From the NCBI GenBank assembly GCA_036873755.1, contig JAVTVY010039242.1:1-64000 (forward strand): a stretch of DNA of 64,000 nt, given 5' to 3'. Both the position numbers and the translations under genes were made by a program. Positions 42,736 to 54,726 of this stretch are shown one piece after another; within the stretch, counting starts at the first letter, position 1, and each line of letters starts with the position of its first letter. The notes under the pieces were generated by a model, which searched no databases, had not been told where the DNA came from, and was given only the letters and a program-made list of their open reading frames with translations. The DNA is from Hanleya hanleyi (lineage: Eukaryota > Mollusca > Polyplacophora > Lepidopleurida > Hanleyidae).

Positions 42736-43734
42736 TTTGGACCGGATTCGGGGCCTTCGCGCACAACTTCGGAAGTGACATCATATATAGTAAAATAGAT
42801 ATTTGCCGAACATTTCGATTACTTTTTAAGTCTGCATAATAGCTCTGTTGACCTAGCATTAAAAAGAATTATCTGAAGATTATTTTCCCTGTTTATCTGG
42901 ACAGAGCATATGAAAAGTATAGTTCGCTCATGTGCAACACTGAAGGAGTTGTTCGGCTGGATTCAAACTGACCCGTGCGTACGTGGGTTTTCCCTATATA
43001 CGTCATAGCAATGTAGTAAAGGTCAACTTCTGCAATTGGAGGCAGGGATGGTAAATGAGCCTGCGAAATGGAGCATGCGCTGTGGGGAGGATGATGGACC
43101 GCACGGTAACAAGTAACAGTGGTTGTCTTCTCGAATTGAACAAATGTTCCCGGACATGGTGTGGTGTTTTTATTTTGAGTTTCTGTGTCGGACGTCACCG
43201 ATGGACGTAAAACGTGATGATATGGTTGCATAAAGATGTTTTAGATGGAAAAGCGGGATATTCTCCGATATTCCCCCCCCCCCCCAAAAAAAAATCGATG
43301 CAGCTTCGAGTGGATTGGGCATACAGAGAGAACAACCGTTGGCACACTATTGAACCATCACCTTCCAGAGGTGCTTCATGCGATGTGAAAAGTATTCACA
43401 ACGTCTTCATCGTTCAAGATTAGGAATGCAAACCCTCCCGCCATTGTACAGTGTATTTTTAAATAACTGACTTCCTCTCAGATTTTGTCCTTGTCATGCT
43501 CATCATAGACGCCAATGGTGATAGCACTGCATGGGCTTCTTCGCGTTTCTTAGTTGATGCACATTGCAGCAACTTGTGAAACGTTGTAACGTCACCCCTG
43601 AGTGGGTTAGAACACATTTTTTAAAGTCAGACCCTAGGCTATATAGATTTCAAGATTCTAACCATAAAGAACATGGGTTCCCGAATGTGGAAGGAATATG
43701 ATCCAAAGTTCGTGATATGACCGAAATATTGTTG

Positions 43735-44110
43735 AAAGCGACGTTAACCCTATCTGGCCTGAGCGATTTGGGGTGTACCGCATCTATCCTTAAGGCTAGA
43801 TACCATGTCTTTGGGTCAAGCTCTACTAGAAAATGCAGAGAAATCCAAGATGGCTGCTACGATGACACCCCAGTGTCGTCATTTTCAAAAAAAAAAAAAA
43901 AAACATTGAACGATTTTTCGGACATATTTTTTCTAAATTTTTATTCATGTGTTTTCGTCGCAAAAAAATGCATAATAAATGGATAAATAATCTGATGTGA
44001 AGCAGGAATTTTGAAGAAAAATGACGAAAACGTCACTTTTTTGGTACGCCACATGGTCTGCTTGCGGGTTTAGCAAATAGGTTCAAAATGACCACAATAT
44101 GATAAGGTAA
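43735..44110 (+). repeat. dispersed repeat B, copy 1
   Basis: CGTTAACCCTATCTGGCCTG, TTGGGTCAAGCTCTACTAGA, AAATCCAAGATGGC, GATGACACCCCAGTG, TGATGTGAAGCAGG and GGTTCAAAATGACC. A close relative is inside the MITE at 52.5 kb and a degraded one at 54.4 kb. Confidence 0.8.
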
Positions 44111-44822
44111 AATGTCATTCCGAACTTTCCCGAAGATGACTGGACATTCCCGACGATTCCCAGTGATTCAGACAAAGCAACTGCCCCATTGACGTGACTG
44201 AGAAGCCATATGGACTATCCACATGTATTTAATCATCCGTGACGTCATGTGAAAACGTAACCGGAAGTGACCTTTGATCTTAACACGGTTGTGACCGGAG
44301 GGATCTCCATTTTCACCTCCCCATTTTCACTTTCACAAATGCTGATGAATCGGTGTTCTTCCTACTACTTATGACAGTCTGATTACAATAAGACCTAAAT
44401 TCCATCTTCGCTAAACAGTAATAGTTAATTATGCGTCTGTTTAACCTCATCAATATTCCCGATATGACAAAATGTGTATGGCTTCTTTCTGACCAGGACA
44501 GGGTGATCATATCTCTGACATCACTTTATTCATTGCAACTTAATTAGCAGACAATATTTGATGAATGTTGATTTATGTTTAAAACTGGGTAAAAAGGTAT
44601 AAATATATAGATTCTGTTCTATAAATTTGTTTGATGGAACTTTTGGGACATACGTCAACGAACTCGCTTGCATGTTTCATTTTTTTCTTCCATAGCAAAG
44701 AATGTATTGCATTGGTCAATACATATTGTTATTTGAATGCAAACAGAGGGCATGCAAATGTATAATTTCACAGGTGAAGTCAAGCCACCAGCCTTGCAGG
44801 GGGTCGCGGCTATAACAACACT
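44111..44822. other. no gene seen
   Basis: Noncoding AT-rich sequence, short ORFs only. Confidence 0.5.
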
Positions 44823-45530
44823 GTCAGAAAAAATCTGTAACACTTATTGAACGCGTAAAAGCGTTCATCCCTGACTAATTTTAGCGGTTGCCGGAATAAG
44901 TTGAAATAATGATGTGGAATTAATCAACTGGTCCATTTTGAATAATAATGAAAAGAAAAAGGTACCAAGAATTCCACAACGCTAAGTATCTCAACAATCG
45001 AAATATGGGGTTGGACGGCACTGAACACTAACGTTCATATTGATGTCCAAATCAGGACACCATATCGTGTTAAAAACTGAACACTTAACGTTCATATCCG
45101 AACACTAGAGAACAGATATGAACACGCGTGTTCAGAAATGATCATCATGTTTGAACACCAATGTTCACAAATGAACACATATTCTGTAACACTTTTGGAA
45201 CACTAGCGTCCGCATGAACATGTAAAAGTGTTCTATTATGCGTAAAAGTGTTCAAAAGTGCACACTTCAGAATGAACACTAATTTTTCAGAGTTCCAATA
45301 TTCAGCACTCGGCGATATTGTGGACAACCTATTTCGTTGTGTTTATTGAGGACGATCTATTTGATGAGCTTGATAACACTTCAGTGACATATTTTAAGTA
45401 AATCTCTTTGCATACTAGTTTTCGTACTTGAACACTTTTACATGTTTGAAAGGTGTTACAAACTAGTGTGCAATTCAGTGTTCAGGATTTGCACACTTTT
45501 ATTGACAGTGAATATGAAGTGTGAATACAC
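44823..45530. mobile_element. GTTCA/TGAAC-rich inverted-repeat element
   Basis: The left end CACTGTCAGAAAAA and the right end TTTTATTGACAGTG are inverted. Inside are many GAACACTT / AAGTGTTC words and TGTAACACTTATTGAACGCG, a block shared with the ends of the MITE at 52346. No transposase. A target duplication is not clear (AA on both sides). Confidence 0.68.
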
Positions 45531-45710
45531 ATTCTCACCTTCTGTTGTGTTTATCAGATAGCTCCCAAACAGGCATAAAAGAGAATGTCACATTTCTCCA
45601 CAAAAGTTGCCGCGGAAAACTATAACCGCTTCTTTAAGCAGTAACCAATAATAATTACTGACAAAACCGTCGTACTGTTTCCGAACAACCAATGTGTACT
45701 CGTTTCGTTT

Positions 45711-45763
45711 ACAGCCAATCGGATTTCCTCTGTTTTTCAAACAGAGAACATCCGATTGGCTGC
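45711..45763. repeat. hairpin with paired CCAAT motifs
   Basis: CAGCCAATCGGAT and its inverse ATCCGATTGGCTG, with an inner TCTGTTT/AAACAGA stem. A short cruciform-capable site of unknown role. Confidence 0.85.
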
Positions 45764-46849
45764 AAACTCGAACAAAACTGGAATGTACTTGACAAGGTTT
45801 GTTCGTTTGTTAGTTAGTTAATACATTCTATCTTGGATATACGACGTGGAGAAAGAAAAACTACACGGCGTGACTGGGACATTTTCAGGATATTCAGATT
45901 TTGGCAGTCCTTCAACGCTTTTTCATAACGTTCGTCACTTACCCGAATATCTGATATGTAATTTGGAGTCGAGTAAAAGGCACGTCAAGATGTAGACGTA
46001 AGTCCAGACGATAATGTGAGTAGTGAAATTGTTTTTAACACATTTGCAAATTAACCCGACACCAAATAATCAATTATATGGTCTCTGAATTAACTGAGAC
46101 CATCCTGGCATACCACATGATCCCTGTAATCTATTATTTCCATGCCGGTAATACAAATATGATTATTGCGCCCTTCCTGGCATGACTTTTGTTAACGAGA
46201 AAAATATATATAAATCAACATAAATGGACGTCAATATCGAAAGAAATCGAATTTACTTAACCACTGACTGCCAGCGCAGTTACATGGCGGACAAACAAAA
46301 CGAGTACTGAAGCGTATATATATTGGAGGACGCATAAACATTACTCTTTTATTCTCCAGCATGAAACTGCGTTGGCGGTCGCCGGCGAAGTAAATTCGAT
46401 TTTCTTTTGCTGAAAGGTTTCCATTTAGGTTATTCTTCGTACCATTCTCTTAAAAAAAAAATTCCAGGAAGGGTGCAAAGCCAAAAGTAAATACGCAATA
46501 ATCTATTTTTTATGGAAAAGAAAAGATTTGCTTCATAGCTATACCCTGACGCGACAAACTACCGAATATTTGAATAAAAAATGTACTTAAAAACTTTGGA
46601 TTTTTCTTGGTACACTGTATCTCAATTATGGTCCTGCTTTGTTTCAAAATGTCAATTCGGTAATATTTACGATCAACCAAGAATGCGGTAGTTCGTCTTT
46701 ATTTTCAAAATAACCAGTTTTGATGAAAAACTATTTCAGATTAAACTTGTGCACCAGCCATATAAAAAACAAACAAAAAACAAGTCAATATGGTAACTAT
46801 TTCTTTTATCGAGCTCAATACATTGGAAATTAATTCAACATACTGTATA
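45764..46849. other. no gene seen
   Basis: AT-rich noncoding sequence. No recognised element. Confidence 0.5.
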
Positions 46850-47029
46850 CTCTCTAAAAACTACTGTGTACAATTGTGCACATCCACTTTAAATTGTGCA
46901 CCACAGATACACATTTTGTGTATAGTACATACACAGTATGTGAATCACTGGTACACAATTTTATGTGGATGTGCATTTTTACCACAGTACAGTACTGTGT
47001 ATCGCTGATCCACAGTGGTTTTTAGAGAG
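46850..47029. mobile_element. 180-bp TA MITE, intact copy
   Basis: TA|CTCTCTAAAAACTACTGTG ... CACAGTGGTTTTTAGAGAG|TA, palindromic almost throughout (inner blocks TTGTGCACATCCA, TGGATGTGCA, TACACA repeats). The TA duplication fits Tc1/mariner-type mobilisation. It serves as the empty-site comparison for the second copy at 47693. Confidence 0.9.
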
Positions 47030-47031
47030 TA

Positions 47032-47690
47032 GCCTATCACACTGCCGTCTTTTTCAGCTTCACACTGCCGTCTTTTTCAGCTTATTTGCATACCCCTCCG
47101 AACAGAGGATCTAAATTTTCAAAATTTCACATCAGCTAATTATTTCCTAATTTATTACATTTTTAATGGGAGAAATCAAATGAAAAAAAATTCTGGGAGA
47201 GAAATATGTTGCCTTTTTTTCTGAAAATTTATTTCATGAAATATTTCTACTGGCTGCTGAGATATTTTTAGGTGTTGTGCAAAGTTTGTATGCAAATATG
47301 CTTTGATCATGTCACACTGTCAACTTGAGATAATTGATAGACAGATAATAGCAAATTTCCTTTTTTAGAATACACATTTATCTGATTTTTTTTGCACTCC
47401 ATGAACATTGTATTTGTGATTTGGTGATCTGGTCACCAATATTTTGAGAAATATGTTTACCATAGTAACTGGTAACTAAGCGTTTTATTTCGGGTACAAG
47501 TTGAAGTGATTTTTTATGAATATGAATTGCATAGACATGTGTTACTGCATATTCAGTAATTATAATTTAATAATACTGCGAAATTTCCAACATAAAGCCC
47601 TTAGTAACCTGTTGCTATGGTAACCATATTTCTGAGAATCATTTTCCCTTGAACAGACTTCAATAGTTTGCACAATGCTATAAAACGCAT
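47032..47690. other. no gene seen
   Basis: AT-rich. A short duplicate CACACTGCCGTCTTTTTCAG occurs twice (about 47039 and 47061). Confidence 0.55.
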
Positions 47691-47778
47691 TACTCTCTAA
47701 AAACTACTGTGGACAATTGTGCACATCCTATGATGGCCGAGAGGGGCCATCGCGTCTTTCATTTCTAATTTAACGCGA

Positions 47779-48255
47779 TGGAGCGATGGAGCTATGCGAT
47801 GGAACGATGGAGCTATGCGATGCGCGATGGAGCTATGCGATGGAGCGATGGAGCTATGCGATGAAAAGTCGCGCTATGCGATGCGCGATGAGGCTATGCG
47901 ATGGAGCCATGCGATGCGCGATGGAGCTATGCGATGGAGCGATGGAGCTATGCGATGGAGCGATGGAGCTATGCGATAAAAAGTCGCGCTATGCGATGCG
48001 CGATGAGGCTATGCGATGCGCGATGGAGCTATGCGATGGAGCAATGGAGCTATGCGATGGGGCTATGCGATGGAGCTATGCGATGGAGCGATGAAGCTAT
48101 GCGATGGAGCTATGCGATGGAGCGATGAAGCGATGGAGCTATGCGATGGAGCTATGCGATGGAGCGATGGAGCGATGGAGCTATGCGATGGAGCGATGGA
48201 GCGATGGAGCTATGCGATGGGGCTATGCGATGGAGCTATGCGATGAAAAGTCATT
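47779..48255 (+). repeat. GCGATGGAGCTAT satellite, left arm
   Basis: Dense, irregular repetition of GCGATGGA, GCTAT and GCGCGATG words, with two higher-order units marked by AAAAGTCGCGCTATGCGATG (47862 and 47979). Out-of-register repeat lengths show slippage or unequal exchange. ORFs of the type MELCDGAMRWSYAM here are translations of the repeat. Confidence 0.95.
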
Positions 48256-48258
48256 GCG

Positions 48259-50226
48259 CATGTAAATTTCCCCGGTGTGACAAAGGAATAGGCTGCTAAT
48301 GTTTTCTGTAGTTTACTGTGGTTATGTACTAAATTTGATGGCAACCTGTTTAATCACGCTCATTGGCTTGTAAGGCATGATTTTGACTCGAGGGCCTCGC
48401 CGGTATTCCATCAGTTCCAGCCAAGATATAACACATACTCTCCCACCCCGTCACCCCTTTCTGCTAATGTTTTCCACAGTTTACTGTGGCTGTTCGTGAT
48501 AAAACCCTATTGACAGCTCCCTCGATTAGTTTTATTCTAATGAGCAGTAAAGGACAGTCTTCCTCAGTACCATATTGCTATGCAGGTAACAAAGAAGCGT
48601 GTAGAGTATTCGTCAAATGATGTTTCGCGTTATATGGTCGTCTAACATCTTGCGATGTCACTGAAATCACATTATTCGGTTCATGTAACACGTATATCTT
48701 CAATAATAAATAAACGTCATTGGTATTTTTTATTATGTTCTAATTAGTAGGACTCAAACGAACACAAATTATTTATCGTTTCAACATCCGCTAGTTTATT
48801 TTCACCATAGAGTAGCCCGGTCCCGAAGCCCGGCCTCGCGCGGTACACAGAAATCATACAAAGGTGTGAAAATACAAGGTACTGAGGAGCCTTCCTGAAC
48901 GCAAGGTGCCGCCCAGGCAAAAACAGAGATAAACACACTGGAGAAATACTCTGAAAACCTGTGTTCGTAGCACTGCACCAGACGTCTCCAGCTCAGGATG
49001 ACAAACTCCATCCTGTACAGAATATCATAAAAGGAATAAATCGATACGTGGAACTAGAAAGGAATGGAATCTGTCCAGTCTTGAATGGAGTAACGTACAA
49101 AATATAGATATGGAAAGCACGTAATATGGATAGAGGAAATCCCATTAAAGCCAATTCCCATCTAATGCATATAGGAACTATTAATTTTAAATGAATGTGT
49201 TTTAATTAGGTCTTCTTGGACGAAGCACATGCAAATGGCAGGTAAATCAAGGTAAACTAAAGTGTACCGCAGCCTGGCTTGGCCTGGACATCGATGAGTA
49301 ACACCGTCCACACACTGCCTTATAAGCCAGTAGATTACATAACGCTAGAGAACCAGACTACACCTGTCGCCTTTGTTATTCAGTACACCTGTTAACTGCT
49401 TTATTTCATTAGAATATCCGCGCTACTGTTAACATTCAGAGAACCCTCATTAGAATAATAATTCACGCGCGCCAACTCTCCGCGCCCCAAAAACAGCGCT
49501 CCTGTACCAACAATAAATATATCTATATTTAGCGTCATGTCAATATTATTTAATGATATTAAACACACACTATTCTGCTTCACAGATGCATCGAATGCAG
49601 TCCACGTTCTCAAGAAAACTTCTATTTTATGTGTATTTACATACTGGATGAGGCACCATTTACTATGCATTAATGATATCTGGCAAAGAAGGTACGAGCC
49701 ATTCCGCAATGTAAGCGTCAAATCCGACACTCCATATTAACCGAGCAGCCTACACTTGTAGCTGATACTATTCAGTTTGTTTCATATGTATATGTCTTAT
49801 ATAGAGGTTATTCCTCATCACAACCAACTATTTTATAGTGTCAACGTGCACAAGCTGGGTTCTTTTGTTTTGGTAGGTATGCAACTCTGACCTACATTTA
49901 GAACAGAGGATTTCATCTCTGGTAGCATCTTCAAGTTTCCGAACTTCTTGCAGCCAGTTCTGTTGTAACGGAGAGTTTTTACCACAACACTCGCATTTCA
50001 ACTTATTGAATGGCACATTTTGTGTACAAATTTGCCATCACTATATTACTTTGCTACTGCAATAAATGCATATCTATCTATTATAATATATAAGGCTATC
50101 TGTCTCCGATTGTCTGTTGGACTGCAGGCGGAAGTGCAAGTGGTGAAGAAAACTGAACAGCTTTAGGGATTTCTGATTAGAAAATATTTCCAAGAAATAT
50201 CTGTTCATGGATCATTCAGCTATGGA
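48259..50226. other. interior of the satellite-armed transposon
   Basis: Contains two related segments, TGCTAATGTTTTCTGTAGTT / TACTGTGG (about 48293) and TGCTAATGTTTTCCACAG / TTTACTGTGG (about 48461). Short ORFs only; the one at 49828-50016 is listed separately. Confidence 0.5.
49828..50016 (-). CDS. small ORF with a four-cysteine zinc-ribbon-like pattern
   Basis: 62 codons, starting MPFNKLKCECCGKN and continuing LEDATRDEILCSKCRSELH to HVDTIK. It has the pattern C-x-C-x2-C (residues about 8-13) ... C-x2-C (about 38-41), which could bind zinc. It lies inside the satellite-armed element on the minus strand. It may be a chance ORF, or the remnant of a transposon-encoded protein; I do not recognise the family. 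Confidence 0.3.
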   Translation of the reverse strand: MPFNKLKCECCGKNSPLQQNWLQEVRKLEDATRDEILCSKCRSELHTYQNKRTQLVHVDTIK

Positions 50227-50766
50227 CAATGACTTTTCATCGCATAGCTCCATCGCATAGCCCCATCGCATAGCTCCATCGCTCCATCGCTCCATCGCTC
50301 CATCGCATAGCTCCATCGCATAGTTCCATCGCTCCATCGCATAGCTCCATCGCATAGCCCCATCGCATAGCTCCATCGCTTCATCGCTCCATCGCATAGC
50401 TCCATAGCGCTCCATCGCTCCATCGCATAGCTCCATCGCTCCATCGCACCGCATAGCTCCATCGCATAGCTCCATCGCATAGCCCCATCGCATAGCTCCA
50501 TCGCTCCATCGCATAGCTCCATCGCGCATCGCATAGCTCCATCGCATAGCCTCATCGCGCATCGCATAGCGCGACTTTTTATCGCATAGCTCCATCGCTC
50601 CATCGCATTGCTCCATCGCTTCATCGCATAGCTCCATCGCGCATCGCATAGCTCCATCGCATAGCCTCATCGCGCATCGCATGGCGCGACTTTTCATCGC
50701 ATAGCTCCATCGCTCCATCGCATAGCTCCATCGCGCATCGCATAGCTCCATCGCTCCATCGCGTTA
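50227..50766 (-). repeat. GCGATGGAGCTAT satellite, right arm (inverted)
   Basis: The same satellite as 47779-48255 on the opposite strand, with the same two AAAAGTCGCGC(T)ATGCGATG markers (about 50570 and 50690). It is about 60 bp longer than the left arm, so the arms have diverged in copy number while keeping the same ends. Confidence 0.95.
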
Positions 50767-50896
50767 AATTAGAAATGAAAGATGCGATGGCCCCTCTCGG
50801 CCATCATAACATCCAGATTAAATTGTGTATCACTGGTACACATTTTGTGTATAGTACATACACAGTTTGTGCATCACTGGTACACAATTTTATGCA

Positions 50897-52345
50897 GTCT
50901 GATTAAAATAAGACCTATCATGCCACTCCGCTCAGTAGGTCTGAAGGAAAGCCTAGGGGGTCATGTCCAGTGACGTTATATCTGTGAAAAGTATGATTGG
51001 CAAATCTGTTCATGCATATCAGCATATCAGTAAATACCTTTGGTGTAATTTATTGTCTAACTTTCTGAGTGAGGCATCTTTGATGAAATCAAATAGGGCT
51101 ATGATAATGTTCATCAGAATTCTTGTTATATCTTATTAGTATTATGGTGAATTATGTCATTTTGAGACTCCCAAAAATCGAATTTGTCACGCCCAAATGC
51201 AGTTTATAGCATATTATATTTGAATAATACTTAGCAGGGAACATAATGGCTAAATTCAAAATGGCGACCTTATGGGGTCATCTAATACTTAACAAAGTAA
51301 CAAACATTTTCGACATGCATCTTCATGCTCTTATTCTTACCTAGTCATTTTGAGAAACCCAAACTACAAACCGGGTCACACTTGACCTAATGCAACACAT
51401 AGCATATTTGAAGACCATACACATAATTCTCAGTGCAAAGCATTATCTGAAACATTTTTGGTGTTTTCATGTGTTTTATTTTTATTTTTATTTCTTTTAT
51501 CTAGATCGAGGAATTTATATTGACTGAAATTATCTCTGTCAAAATCCCTTAGTTTATTATTTGGGATTATGCCAAGGCCATTAACAAACCATGGCACGGA
51601 CATCCATGGTTAAATCCAACATGGCGGTGAAATGGGATCATGTTCTTTGGGCTTTACCGATTTTCTGCATTTAATCCAGTATAAGAACATGTTCTTGTTC
51701 TTGTCCAACAGTAGTTTTCACTGGGTGCTTCTGAAACTTTGTTGACATATTTAATTTGTTTTGGAAATATTGATTTTTCTCAAAAATACTATTACTATTT
51801 CTTACGCTGTTATGTTGTTGTTGCTGTTTAACTTGCCTTCACATACCATATTGCTATCGTGTGCCTACGTGATAGTCCTTTGTTATACCTTAACACCGAA
51901 CAAAAATAATCCTTATGGTCCGCAATACCGTGATGACCCTCCCAGCTATTGGGTTATTCACACTGCGTTGGAATAGGAAAAGTTCAACGAATTCTGGGTA
52001 TTCAGGCATAGGCAATGAGGCATTGGAGGCCACAGGGACTAATTTTTTGTTCTCTATTAAGGTATTAGAAAGGATTATCGTATAGGTGCACAAAAGCAAT
52101 AAGGTATGTGAAGGTAAGTTTAAGCTTAAATATATGAAAGTTGATTTTCAAATTTTTCAATTTTCGCCCCCCCCCCCAGGTTTTTGGGTCAGGTTTTGAA
52201 CTTTTTCAGACTTTGCCGATTTTCTGCAGCATTTGAAAATAAAGTTTGCACCCAACTACATCACCCAAACACGCTTACACAAACGATATTCATGAATGTC
52301 TTCTTGTTCTTTTTTTCTTTTCAGCTGATAACTTATATACCAATA
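50897..52345. other. no gene seen
   Basis: AT-rich noncoding sequence. Two phrases of the type CAACATGGCGGTGAAATGGGA / CAAAATGGCGACCTTATGGGG hint at decayed repeats. Nothing else. Confidence 0.5.
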
Positions 52346-53162
52346 CACTGTAAATGAGTGTTAACTTATTGAACGCCTAAATTGCAACACTTATTGAACA
52401 CGTAATTGTGTTCAAATTGTTAACCATTAACGCAGGTATTCAAACACAGAAGAGTAGCATTCTAAACTCTGATGTTAAGTGTTCCCAATTTAACACTCAT
52501 GTTAACCTTATCTGGCATGGGCTTTTTGAGATCTGTTTTTTTCTTACCCATTGAGATAGGGGGCTGAAATTTACCACACTATACCCTTGGGACAAGCTCT
52601 ACTAGAAAATGTAAAAAAATCCAAGATGCCGCTTTGATGACGTCGCAGTGACATTTTCAAAAACGGCATTTTTGGTCAATTTTTCGGTTAGATGTTTTGA
52701 ATTTTTTATTTATGCAATTCCCCCACAAAACTGCATGATAAATATTAATGTGATGTGAAATAAAATAGTTTTTACCAACTTTTCATCACAGAAAAGCAGA
52801 AATTTTGAAGAAATATGACAAAAACATCACTTTTCTGGTACCCCCACATGGACGCCATCTTGAATTTACCCATGATTCTCTGCTCGGGTGGTTATGCAAA
52901 TAGGTTCAAAAAGACCCCTATATGGTAAACTATAAAGTCACAGGGTTTCAGCTCTCCATTTTTTGTCGTTCCTGAGATCGTGCAGAAAGTTTTTTTTTGT
53001 TGGAGGGTGGGGGGGGGGGGGAGCATTTGAATACTGGTTAATGGTTTGAATGCTAAAGTTCGGAATTGAACATGGAAGTTAACAATTTGAACACAATTAC
53101 GCGTCCAATAAGTGTTACAATTTAGGCGTTCAATAAGTTCCATAACACCTGAGTTTACAGTG
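52346..53162. mobile_element. 817-bp TA MITE carrying repeat B
   Basis: TA|CACTGTAAA ... TTTACAGTG|TA. The arms are about 110 bp: CTTATTGAACGCCTAAATTG, AACACTTATTGAACACG and CAAATTGTTAAC occur on the left and inverted on the right. The middle (52500-52950) is a copy of repeat B. The GAACACTT words link it to the element at 44823. No transposase. Confidence 0.92.
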
Positions 53163-54394
53163 TAGTATGTCGTTTATTCATTGATACATTTTCATTGGTA
53201 CCCTTGCATGAACCACAACCATTTTTCAGGATTAAACTCCATCAAATTTCACCATCATGTCTGCACTGATTATTTGAGGTTGGTTCATGCACAGTATCAC
53301 AGAATTGTATAATGTATTATAAGAAGTTAGAAATCGAGCATCAGTTATCCACAATATAGACATGTGTATAGCTTCTACATGGAACGTGCATGGAACTTGA
53401 TGCATGAATATTATCATATATTCTAGAGAAATCAAAAGTTTCCATTTCATCAGTATTGATTGTAATTATATAATTACCTCGAATTCATATTTCATCTTTA
53501 TAGTCAAAAAAGATTCGCAATTATATAAATGGACATCTGTTTGAACGATGATACTATAATAAATATAATCGTAAATTTGAGATTTCTTTGAACCAGTTGA
53601 AAATACTTGCTGACATAGACTGGAAACAATAGCATTAATTCGCTCTCAAAAATTTGTGCTAATCTTACATTCATCATCTTAAACTTAATTATATAAATTT
53701 GCTGTCACATTTGGAAAAAAAAAACCCCAGGTGTTTGGAGAATCGAATCAATTAAAAAATATTGATCAGAAATGGAATTTTTTTTCTATGGAATGTATGG
53801 AAACATAACTGATGTTACGATTTCCCATCTTCATACACAAGCCCACTTTTTCGTTCATATTTCAAAGTGTAATTCGAAAAACTGAACAGGCTTGTGTGTG
53901 AAGATGCGATTTCTCTGCTGGTTTGAAATATATCCATGTGAGATAAATAGGCAGGTGGTATGAGATATATCCAGCTGGGAACACGCAGCCGTGCAGCAGA
54001 CCAAGGTACGTGTAACTAAACCGTTACTAACCACACTCCCCCGGAAACCTACCGGTGCCAACGCAAGGGGGTGGCATTCCCTCCACTTGTTGGAGCATAC
54101 ACAACATCGCAATACTAATCGTTAACCTTGTCATTATCTGTTGACTTTATTTGCTCTTTCTGGATTACTTTTCAAACCTCAAAAACTTCATCCACTAATA
54201 ATTTCTCTCTGCTATCCAATAAATCGATACTGTTGCCATGGGAGACTTCCACCTGAAATTCTTCTTCGGCTACAATAACTTTTGAAACCTCTCAGGCAGC
54301 TATAATAACCTGTCACTGAACCGTAATTTCTTGCTCATCTCTTCTCTCCAAACTTCTTTCAATAACCCCCTTACTGTTCAACAGTAGTCACCTC
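53163..54394. other. no gene seen
   Basis: AT-rich noncoding sequence with short ORFs. Confidence 0.5.
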
Positions 54395-54726
54395 AATTCA
54401 CCTAAGCGATTTGGGGGGAGCTGGAGCATGGGGAGGGGTCATTTCGCCCTCTCCCCCCCCCTCCCATCTTCTCTCTTAATCTTATCTTAATCCTTGGCGG
54501 TGAAACCTCTAACAATTTTTCTGGGTTGAACAAAAAACGGCAAAATGGCCGCACTGATGACGACACACTGATGCAATGCATATTTGGACTATTTCATCTA
54601 GTCAGAATTTCGAACTTGTTTATTCATACAATTTTCCTCGAGAAATCTAGGCCTGTAATCAGGGAATAATTACATGATGTGAAATAAATTGAGAAATGAC
54701 GAAAATAGTATCAAGACCGTCATTCG
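54395..54726 (+). repeat. dispersed repeat B, degraded copy
   Basis: CTAAGCGATTTGGGG, CAAAATGGCCGC, CTGATGACG, ATTTTCCTCGAGAAA and TGATGTGAAATAAA appear in the same order as at 43740 and 52510. It directly borders the big satellite array. Confidence 0.6.

Larger units (their letters stand above)
47729..50808. mobile_element. 3080-bp transposon with satellite-like terminal inverted repeats and 6-bp TSD
   Basis: Termini TATGATGGCCGAGAGGGGCC and its inverse GGCCCCTCTCGGCCATCATA. The arms continue through CATTTCTAATTTAACGCGAT into a GCGATGGAGCTAT satellite and end at GATGAAAAGTCATTG, giving inverted repeats of 530 bp (47729-48258) and 582 bp (50227-50808). ACATCC flanks both sides (47723-47728 and 50809-50814), while the intact MITE copy at 46850 has a single ACATCC at the same place. 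The interior is 2 kb with no recognised transposase. The superfamily is not assigned. Confidence 0.92.
47693..50896. mobile_element. second TA MITE, interrupted by a 3.1-kb insert and 3'-truncated
   Basis: The left part is CTCTCTAAAAACTACTGTGG, then CAATTGTGCACATCC (47693-47728). The right part resumes at 50809 with ACATCCAGATTAAATTGTG and runs to CACAATTTTATG (about 50896), where the copy ends before its right terminus. Everything between is the satellite-armed element. Confidence 0.85.

Noticed and set aside
47786..48246. Overlapping ORFs rich in MELCDGAMRWSYAM
   Set aside because: All frames of the GCGATGGAGCTAT satellite are open; the peptides are translations of the repeat, as is the mirror set at 50212-50751.
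47729..50808. Polinton/Maverick because of the 6-bp duplication
   Set aside because: The termini do not start AG, the element is only 3 kb, and no polymerase, integrase or capsid gene is present.
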